A DNA stretch of 8,675 bases, from positions 1 to 8,675 of the forward strand of contig DBLZ01000076.1 in assembly GCA_002297545.1 (NCBI GenBank), read 5' to 3'. Source of the DNA: Prevotellaceae bacterium UBA711 (GTDB lineage: Bacteria; Bacteroidota; Bacteroidia; Bacteroidales; Bacteroidaceae). The translations under genes and the position numbers were made by a program. Positions 1 through 5,019 of the stretch are shown here, one piece after another. The notes under the pieces were generated by a model. It did not search any database and had not been told where the DNA came from. It worked only from the letters and a program-made list of their open reading frames with translations. The stretch's first letter is position 1. Every line of letters starts with the position of its first letter.

Positions 1-13
1 GGAGATTAACATA

Positions 14-50
14 GATTGCCCAAGGCAAGCGAAGCGGCGCCTTGGGTATC
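14..50. repeat. Inverted repeat / stable hairpin
   Basis: The arms CCCAAGGC (19-26) and GCCTTGGG (39-46) pair perfectly over 8 bp. They extend outward through a G-U pair and three more pairs (GAT at 14-16 with ATC at 48-50) if T17 is bulged. The loop contains GCGAAGC (29-35), a sequence known as an unusually stable mini-hairpin in single-stranded DNA. No T-run follows on either strand, so a classical intrinsic terminator is not supported. It could be a palindromic intergenic element or the end of a transcript arriving from left of the window. Confidence 0.6.
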
Positions 51-58
51 AAATCCCC

Positions 59-159
59 CTTCCGGCCACTGCGCCCTACAGGGGCAAAAGCGTAATGCTC
101 GAGGGAGGGAGTTGAGAGAGTCGGTGAGTGGTGCTTCCGTCCCCTCGGCGGGGCAAAAG
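59..159. repeat. Two copies of CTTCCGkCC...GGGGCAAAAG
   Basis: CTTCCGGCC (59-67) followed by GGGGCAAAAG (81-90) recurs as CTTCCGTCC (134-142) followed by GGGGCAAAAG (150-159). The second copy folds as CCCC-TCGGC-GGGG, with an outer CTT/AAG pairing across an internal loop. The first copy has only a 5-bp CCCCT/AGGGG stem (56-60 with 80-84). This looks like a degenerate dispersed intergenic element. Its function is unknown. Confidence 0.45.
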
Positions 160-182
160 GCATGTTACTGAATATCGACTCG

Positions 183-190
183 CGAATTCG
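183..190. repeat. Palindrome CGAATTCG
   Basis: This is a perfect 8-bp palindrome that extends imperfectly to about 178-195, where CG at 181-182 faces TG at 191-192. It could be a protein-binding site but lies about 90 bp downstream of the lipoprotein gene stop, not upstream of any visible gene. A palindrome of this length can arise by chance. Confidence 0.3.
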
Positions 191-240
191 TGAATGTTGA
201 TGCGTGTGTGCCCGGTAATGCCACCTTTTTATGGGCGGGC

Positions 241-264
241 AAGATGATGGGCAAGATGATGGGC
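241..264. repeat. 12-bp tandem duplication (two units)
   Basis: The unit AAGATGATGGGC occurs at 241-252 and again at 253-264 with no mismatch, 16 bp past the stop of the leftward lipoprotein gene. It looks like a replication-slippage duplication in non-coding sequence. No coding or structural role is apparent. Confidence 0.7.
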
Positions 265-280
265 ACGGGTGGCGTGTGGC

Positions 281-1126
281 TCAGAATAGGAGCTGTACCA
301 CCTGTGGGTTGTGGTCGGAGAGGAGTGCGTCGGGGTCTTCGGCAGGCACCTCGCTGGAGAGGACGCGGATGTGCGGCGTGACGAATATGAAGTCTATCTT
401 CTCGCGTTCTCCGGCTTGGAGGCGTGCAAAGTCGTGCCACGTATAATCCACGCCCAGGGCCTGTGCGGCAATCTTGTGCGCGTCGTTCAGTACAAAGCTG
501 TCGGTGGTGATGGTGCGGTATGCCTCGCTGTTGTCCGTGACGTTGAAATCTCCGGTTACCACGGCCGGATTGGTGCCCACTATTTCCTGTATCTTTGATA
601 TGATGAGTAGCGCACTTTGGCGGCGCGCCTCCTCGCCAACGTGGTCGAAGTGTGTGTTCACACCCATGAATATCTTGCCGGTGGCCTTTTCCCTGAATTT
701 TGCCCATGTGGCAATGCGCTGGCATGCACCGTCCCATCCGGGCTTGCTCGGCCGGTCGGGATGTTCGGACAGCCAAAACGTGCCAGAAGCCAGTACTTCC
801 AGCCTGTCCTTGCGATAAAACAGTGGGGCGTATTCGCCAGTCGTGCGTCCGTCGTCGCGTCCCACGCCTATGCCTTCGTACTCCGGCAGTCCTTGCTTTA
901 GGTCCAGGAACTGGTTGTGGAGCACCTCCTGCATGCCTATTACATCAATGTGTTTCTCGCGGATGAACCGGTAGACGCGTTCCTTGCGGTATTTCCAGTT
1001 GTTGCCTTTGTCCTCCGGATTGTCGTAACGCACGTTGAGGGTGGCCCAAGTGACTTGTGTCTTTCTCTCCTTGGTGCAGGCCGCCAGCATGAGTATGGCG
1101 GATAACATGATGAATAGTCTTTTCAT
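281..1126 (-). CDS. Endonuclease/exonuclease/phosphatase-fold lipoprotein
   Basis: The 281-residue product begins with a lipoprotein signal: basic MKR, a hydrophobic core, then the lipobox LAAC with Cys17 as lipidation site. The segment after Cys17 (TKERK) is basic, unlike the acidic surface-export tags of some Bacteroidetes lipoproteins, so a periplasm-facing anchor is my guess. The rest is a complete EEP fold with every expected metal or catalytic position: Asn31 (LNVRYDN), Glu67 (MQE), His159 (NTHFDH), Asp193 and Asn195 (TGDFN), Asp245 (KIDFIF) and Asp271-His272 (SDHNP). Members hydrolyse phosphodiester or phosphomonoester bonds in nucleic acids, phosphoinositides or sphingolipids, and the substrate here cannot be read from sequence. 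The ATG gives an intact signal peptide, which supports this start. It is last in the leftward gene row, 82 bp after topB; no clear promoter of its own was seen. Confidence 0.9.
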   Translation of the reverse strand: MKRLFIMLSAILMLAACTKERKTQVTWATLNVRYDNPEDKGNNWKYRKERVYRFIREKHIDVIGMQEVLHNQFLDLKQGLPEYEGIGVGRDDGRTTGEYAPLFYRKDRLEVLASGTFWLSEHPDRPSKPGWDGACQRIATWAKFREKATGKIFMGVNTHFDHVGEEARRQSALLIISKIQEIVGTNPAVVTGDFNVTDNSEAYRTITTDSFVLNDAHKIAAQALGVDYTWHDFARLQAGEREKIDFIFVTPHIRVLSSEVPAEDPDALLSDHNPQVVQLLF

Positions 1127-1180
1127 GATGCGTGCGGATATGTATAATTCCTATGGTGTGTATGTTTGCCCAAGACATGC

Positions 1181-1201
1181 ATCATCCGAATCCGGGATGA
1201 T
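1181..1201 (-). other. Hairpin between topB and the lipoprotein gene
   Basis: The arms ATCATCC (1181-1187) and GGATGAT (1195-1201) pair perfectly around a 7-nt loop. In the leftward transcript the hairpin begins 8 nt past the topB stop. No U-tract follows, so it is a weak terminator candidate at best. It might instead protect the 3' end of a processed topB mRNA. The remaining 54 bp to the next ATG show no recognisable -33/-7 pair. Confidence 0.4.
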
Positions 1202-1208
1202 TGTGGAG

Positions 1209-3161
1209 CTATTGTCCGTCCTTGTCCTTCTTTCCTTTCTTGGCCACGGCCTCGGTGATGCTTACGTGGCGGTTGCTGGTGTCGCGCATTACCTCTATGA
1301 CTATGTCGGTGACCATCTGTTTGAGCTCGTCCAGGAATTGGCGTGCATCGTATTGGCGCTGTTCTATCAGGCGGAGCTTGCGCTCCCAGATACCCGTCAG
1401 TTCGGCACTTTTCAGCAGTTCCTCGTGTATTATGCCTATCAGTTCCACGCCTGTTGGGGTGGCCCACAGGGATGTGCGCTCCTTGCGGATATAGCGGCGT
1501 CGGAACAGGGTCTCGATGATGGCGGCACGTGTGGACGGGCGCCCTATGCCGTTCTCTTTCAGGGCGTCGCGCAATTCCTCGTCCTCCACCATCTTGCCGG
1601 CCGTTTCCATTGCGCGCAATAGTGTGGCTTCGGTATATGGCTTGGGTGGAGTTGTCTGTTTTTCGGCAAGGTCGGGAGTGTGCGGGCCATTTTCTCCCTT
1701 GACGAACTCGGGCAGGAGTTTTTCCTCGGTGGGGGATGGGGCGGACTTATCGGACCGGTCAGACATGTCAGACAGCTTTGACGAGGCAGGCGCTGCCCAC
1801 AGTATCTTCCATGCAGGGTCGGTTATGTGTTTGCCGGTGGCCCGGAAGCCTATGTCGGAGACCGTGCCCGTGACGGTGGTGGTCTCGAAAAGGCAGTCGG
1901 GATAGAAGATGCCTATGAAGCGGCGTGCTATGAGGTCGAAGACACGGCGCTCCATTTCCGTCAGTCCTGTGGCAGGTTGGCCTGTGGGGATGATGGCGTG
2001 GTGGTCTGTGACCTTGGAGTTGTCGAAGAACTTCTTGTCCTTGCGCAATTTCTGCCCCTTGATACGCTCCATCAGGGGGAAGTACTCCTTAAGGCCGTTC
2101 ATTATCTGCCCGCACTTGGGATACACGTCGTCGGGCAGGAATGTGGTGTCGACACGCGGGTAGGTGGACACCTTCTTCTCGTAGAGGCTCTGCACCAGTT
2201 GCAGGGTCTGGTCGGCAGAGTAGCCGAACTTGCGGTTGCACTCCACCTGTAGACTGGTGAGGTCGAAGAGGCGTGGAGGTGCCTCCTTGCCTTTCTTTTT
2301 CTCTATTTGGGTGACGGTGAATGGCAGGTCCTTGATGCGCTCCAGCATGGCCTCGCCCTCTTCGCGGGTCTTGAAGCCCTTGGGAGACCTGTCCTTGCCC
2401 TTGGCGGAGTCTTTGGCTGGTGTGTCCCCGTCCTTGTCCTCGTCGTCCATCAGCACATTGAACACCGTGTCGCGGTACGTGGTGGTAAGAACCCAATAGG
2501 TGGTAGGCACGAAGTTCTCTATCTCCTGCTGGCGCCTCACGATCAAGGCCAGGGTGGGCGTCTGTACGCGGCCTATGCTCAGGACCTGGTTGCCGCCTTT
2601 CTGGCTGCGGTCGTTGGTGCGGTACTTCAATGTGTACAGGCGGGTGGCATTCATGCCCAGTGTCCAGTCGCCTATGGCACGCATGAGACCTGCCTCGTAG
2701 AGACTTTGGTATTGCGATTGGTCCTTGAGATTGCGGAAGCCTTCGCGTATGGCTTCTTCGGTCAGTGATGAAATCCACAGGCGCTGTACCGGGCACTTGG
2801 CACCGGCCAGTTGCATCACCCAACGTTGTATCAACTCGCCCTCCTGCCCGGCATCACCGCAGTTGATGATGGAGTCGGCCTGTTGCATGAGCGAGGCTAT
2901 TACACGGAATTGGTGCTCCACGCCCTTGTCCTGCTTCAGACGTATGCCGAAGCGTGGAGGAATCATTGGCAATGCGCCCAACGCCCAGTATTTCCACTGG
3001 GCGTTGTATTCGTGTGGCTCCTTCAGCTCGCACAGATGTCCGAAGGTCCACGTTACTTGGTATCCGTTGCCTTCCATGTAGCCGTCCCGGGACTGGTTGG
3101 CCCCCAAGACCTTGGCTATGTCCTTGGCAACGGAGGGCTTCTCGGCGATGCAGACTATCAT
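1209..3161 (-). CDS. topB: DNA topoisomerase III (type IA)
   Basis: The 650-residue enzyme cuts one DNA strand through a transient tyrosine linkage and decatenates or relaxes DNA, assisting replication and recombination. The N-terminal Toprim domain shows EKPSVAKDIA (Glu7 is catalytic) and the acidic motif DAGQEGE (103-109). SIGRVQTPTLAL (195-206) is the type IA family signature. The active-site tyrosine is Tyr334 in TYPRVDT, and GIGRPSTRA (538-546) lies in the C-terminal core. Length is close to the 653 residues of the E. coli protein, and there is no C-terminal Cys-zinc domain, only a Lys/Asp-rich tail (AKKGKKDKDGQ). Two low-complexity insertions are odd: a charged one at about 238-262 and a Ser/Asp/Pro/Glu-rich one at about 457-506. 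The ATG overlaps the upstream transporter stop as ATGA, implying co-transcription and probable translational coupling. Confidence 0.95.
   Translation of the reverse strand: MIVCIAEKPSVAKDIAKVLGANQSRDGYMEGNGYQVTWTFGHLCELKEPHEYNAQWKYWALGALPMIPPRFGIRLKQDKGVEHQFRVIASLMQQADSIINCGDAGQEGELIQRWVMQLAGAKCPVQRLWISSLTEEAIREGFRNLKDQSQYQSLYEAGLMRAIGDWTLGMNATRLYTLKYRTNDRSQKGGNQVLSIGRVQTPTLALIVRRQQEIENFVPTTYWVLTTTYRDTVFNVLMDDEDKDGDTPAKDSAKGKDRSPKGFKTREEGEAMLERIKDLPFTVTQIEKKKGKEAPPRLFDLTSLQVECNRKFGYSADQTLQLVQSLYEKKVSTYPRVDTTFLPDDVYPKCGQIMNGLKEYFPLMERIKGQKLRKDKKFFDNSKVTDHHAIIPTGQPATGLTEMERRVFDLIARRFIGIFYPDCLFETTTVTGTVSDIGFRATGKHITDPAWKILWAAPASSKLSDMSDRSDKSAPSPTEEKLLPEFVKGENGPHTPDLAEKQTTPPKPYTEATLLRAMETAGKMVEDEELRDALKENGIGRPSTRAAIIETLFRRRYIRKERTSLWATPTGVELIGIIHEELLKSAELTGIWERKLRLIEQRQYDARQFLDELKQMVTDIVIEVMRDTSNRHVSITEAVAKKGKKDKDGQ
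1741..1776 (-). repeat. 9-bp SD-encoding tandem repeat in topB
   Basis: Read on the plus strand, four consecutive 9-bp units fit TCRGACNNN: GCGGACTTA, TCGGACCGG, TCAGACATG and TCAGACAGC, the first with one change. Read in the topB frame they encode LSDMSDRSDKSA (residues 463-474). The period is a multiple of three, so the frame is kept. The repeat sits inside a larger low-complexity segment between conserved blocks ending ITDPAWKILW and starting PKPYTEATLL. I recall similar Ser-Asp-X strings in other Bacteroidales sequences, but could not check this here. Confidence 0.7.
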
Positions 3162-4861
3162 GCGACGCAGAGCAGCAGTATGATCAACTGTGCGGTGAGT
3201 ATACGCAGGAACATGCTCAGGGGATATACTGTGCTATAGCCTACGGCCGGAGCATCGTTGGAAGCCGTCTGGTTGGCAAAGGCCAGTGCTGGCGGGTCGG
3301 TATTGGCACCGGCGATAAGTCCCATGAGCGTGAAGTAGTTGAGCTTGCAATACAATTTGCCTATGAGGCCTATGATAAGGATGGGTATGACGGTGATGAG
3401 GAAACCGCACCATACGTAGGTGAGGCCATCGCCGGCCACTACGGTGTCCACGAAGTTGGCTCCGGCCTTGATACCCACGCTGGCCAGGAAGAGAGCCAGG
3501 CCTATCTCGCGAAGCATGAGATTGGCGCTGGTAGTGGTGTAGGCCACGATCTTGGCCTTGTAGCCGAAGCGTGCCAGCAGGATGGCCACGATCAGCGGGC
3601 CGCCGGCCAGTCCCAGTTTTACGGGAGTGGGCACGCCGGGCAGTGCAAAGGGAAGGGAACCGAAGATGATGCCCACGAATATGCCGATGAATATGGTGGT
3701 GAGGTTGGGGTGGTCCAGTTTCTTTACCGAATTGCCCATTTTGTTGGCCACGCGGTCCACGGCGTCCTCGGGGCCTACCACCACGATGCGGTCGCCCACC
3801 TGCAGGCGCAGATGGCTGTCGGCAAAGAGGTTCATGTCGCCACGACGCACGCGGGTGACGTTAACGCCGTAGACGCTGGAGAAATGCAGCTCGGCCATGG
3901 TCTTGCCGTTCATCTTGTCCTGTGTCACCAGCACGTGTTTGCTCACCATGGGTACGTCCTGTTCTTCCCATTCCACCTGTGTCTCGGGACCTATGAAGGC
4001 GATGATGGCCTCCTTGTCGTCCTGAGGGCAGTTGATGAACATCTTGTCGCCGAGATGTATGATGGTATTACGGTTGGGCATGCTTACATGATTGTTGTGC
4101 AGTATGCGGGTGCAGACAAAGTCGCGCCCGAGGAACTCCCTTATCTGTAGTATGGTGCGTCCCTCCAGTGCCGGGTTTGTGGCCTGTATGGTCATGCGGT
4201 GCGGAGTGACGTGCGGATTGGCGGCAATCTCGCTCTCAATCTGTTCCTGCTCTTGCTTTAATGTAGTGCGTGTGAGTACGCGTATGAGTATGGTAGCACC
4301 GATAATGCCAACTACGCCAAGCGGGTAGGCACAGGCATAGCCGTTGGCTATGGCCGGGGCATTGGCGCCGAAGATGGTGTTGCATGCCTCGGTGGCGGCA
4401 CCCAAGCCGGGAGTGTTGGTGATGGCACCGCAGAGCACGCCTACCATCATGGCCAGGTCGATGCTGTTCTTGCCCGACATGCCGCCTCCGTCGTAGAATA
4501 CCGCAAAGTACAGGCCTATGCAGCACAGCACGTTCAGGAGGATAAGTCCCATGGCCAGCAGGTTCATGGTGACACCGCCCTTCTTGAAACTCTCAAAGAA
4601 GCCGGGACCCACTTGCAATCCTATGCAGTAGACGAAGAGGATGAGGCCGAAATCCTGCATGAACGTCAGTGTGGAGGGCGTGCCGGTAAGGCCGAAGTGG
4701 CCGGCCAGTATGCCTGCGAACAAGACGAAAGTTACTCCCAACGAAATACCGAAAAACTTGATGCGGCCGAGGGCCAGGCCGACACTGATAACACCGGCAT
4801 AAAGCATGACAATGTGGCCTATGCTGTCAGTGGCGGTGAAGAGCGAGTTTAACCATTCCAT
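3158..4861 (-). CDS. AspT/YidE-family transporter with two TrkA-C domains
   Basis: This 567-residue inner-membrane protein belongs to the aspartate:alanine exchanger (AAEx) family. Two membrane halves (about 15-195 and 385-566, roughly five to six helices each) flank a cytoplasmic region with two TrkA-C (RCK_C) ligand-binding domains near 220-290 and 305-375. The halves are an inverted or duplicated pair with matching motifs: GLQVGPGF (81-88) against GIKAGANF (463-470), GAITNTPGLGA (145-155) against GANTDPPALA (518-527), and GYACAYPL (174-181) against GYSTVYPL (541-548). Characterised relatives exchange aspartate for alanine or export succinate; the substrate here is unknown. It is the first gene of the leftward row, overlaps topB by 4 bp, and is divergent from mutA. 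The ATG gives the N-terminus MEWLNSLF just before the first helix and lies about 31 nt downstream of the start site predicted from a TAATTTTG element. Confidence 0.9.
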   Translation of the reverse strand: MEWLNSLFTATDSIGHIVMLYAGVISVGLALGRIKFFGISLGVTFVLFAGILAGHFGLTGTPSTLTFMQDFGLILFVYCIGLQVGPGFFESFKKGGVTMNLLAMGLILLNVLCCIGLYFAVFYDGGGMSGKNSIDLAMMVGVLCGAITNTPGLGAATEACNTIFGANAPAIANGYACAYPLGVVGIIGATILIRVLTRTTLKQEQEQIESEIAANPHVTPHRMTIQATNPALEGRTILQIREFLGRDFVCTRILHNNHVSMPNRNTIIHLGDKMFINCPQDDKEAIIAFIGPETQVEWEEQDVPMVSKHVLVTQDKMNGKTMAELHFSSVYGVNVTRVRRGDMNLFADSHLRLQVGDRIVVVGPEDAVDRVANKMGNSVKKLDHPNLTTIFIGIFVGIIFGSLPFALPGVPTPVKLGLAGGPLIVAILLARFGYKAKIVAYTTTSANLMLREIGLALFLASVGIKAGANFVDTVVAGDGLTYVWCGFLITVIPILIIGLIGKLYCKLNYFTLMGLIAGANTDPPALAFANQTASNDAPAVGYSTVYPLSMFLRILTAQLIILLLCVA

Positions 4862-4898
4862 GTGTGACTCTACGTGTGTTAAAGAATAATGAGTAGTG

Positions 4899-4906
4899 CA
4901 AAATTA
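4899..4906 (-). promoter_or_regulatory. Candidate -7 element for the transporter operon
   Basis: Read leftward the bases are TAATTTTG, a perfect match to the Bacteroidetes -7 consensus TAnnTTTG. It would place transcription start near 4892 and leave a leader of about 31 nt before the ATG at 4861. No TTTG -33 box is visible at the usual 19-21 nt spacing, so the call rests on the -7 match and position alone. Confidence 0.5.
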
Positions 4907-4928
4907 CTTAATTTCCCGACACCGTGGT

Positions 4929-4980
4929 TACTTTTGCCTGATTTAATTTTGCCACCCGGCTAAAAAAGCGTACTTTTACC
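4929..4980 (+). promoter_or_regulatory. Triple -7-like elements upstream of mutA
   Basis: Three copies of a 10-mer TAmTTTTrCC face mutA: TACTTTTGCC (4929-4938), TAATTTTGCC (4944-4953) and TACTTTTACC (4971-4980). The first two match the Bacteroidetes -7 consensus TAnnTTTG exactly. The third differs in the last base but is the only one with a TTTG -33 box (4948-4951), spaced exactly 19 nt away; it would start transcription near 4985, about 35 nt before the ATG. The third is my best promoter candidate. The repetition could instead mark sites for a regulator. Confidence 0.55.
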
Positions 4981-4984
4981 GGTG
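4953..4984. promoter_or_regulatory. Inverted repeat over the mutA promoter
   Basis: The left arm 4953-4965 (CACCcGGcTAAAA, lower case unpaired) pairs with the right arm 4974-4984 (TTTTACCGGTG). This gives 11 base pairs with two single-base bulges (C4957 and C4960) and an 8-nt loop. The right arm contains most of the third -7-like element, so a dimeric protein bound here could occlude RNA polymerase. If transcription starts from the upstream element near 4958, part of the arm would be lost from the RNA, so a DNA operator is more likely than an RNA attenuator. Confidence 0.45.
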
Positions 4985-5019
4985 AATAGACTACAAACTC
5001 ATACATAATTCATTAAAAA

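Larger units (their letters stand above)
1..280. other. Non-coding flank with small repeats
   Basis: No reading frame here resembles a protein, and the frames that are open are short or continue antisense into the lipoprotein gene. The stretch lies downstream of the leftward lipoprotein gene, whose TGA stop is at 281-283. It holds a strong hairpin (14-50), two copies of GGGGCAAAAG (81-90 and 150-159), a palindrome centred on CGAATTCG (183-190) and a 12-bp tandem duplication (241-264). No tRNA fold and no U-tract terminator for either strand was found. It is probably an intergenic, repeat-bearing spacer. Confidence 0.6.

Noticed and set aside
62..74. GGCCACTGCGCC resembling the GCCACTG element of cobalamin riboswitches.
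   Set aside because: The other conserved elements, including the B12 box, are missing nearby, and no cobalamin-related gene follows on that strand.
208..273. Competing inverted repeats (GTGCCC with GGGCAC, GCCACC with GGTGGC) downstream of the lipoprotein gene as a terminator.
   Set aside because: The stems are only 6 bp with long loops, they exclude one another in part, and no U-tract follows on the minus strand.
165..776. A 203-codon minus-strand frame running through the 3' part of the lipoprotein gene into the flank.
   Set aside because: The Arg/His/Pro-rich translation is an alternate frame of the EEP gene, which has all catalytic motifs in its own frame.
2954..4150. A 398-codon plus-strand frame opposite topB and the transporter.
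   Set aside because: The translation is Gly/His/Ala-rich with no recognisable domain, and both sense genes are clear. It is a shadow of high third-position G+C.
4862..5019. Possible cobalamin riboswitch ahead of mutA.
   Set aside because: The region has no B12-box-like sequence, and the predicted leader is only about 35 nt, too short for the aptamer.
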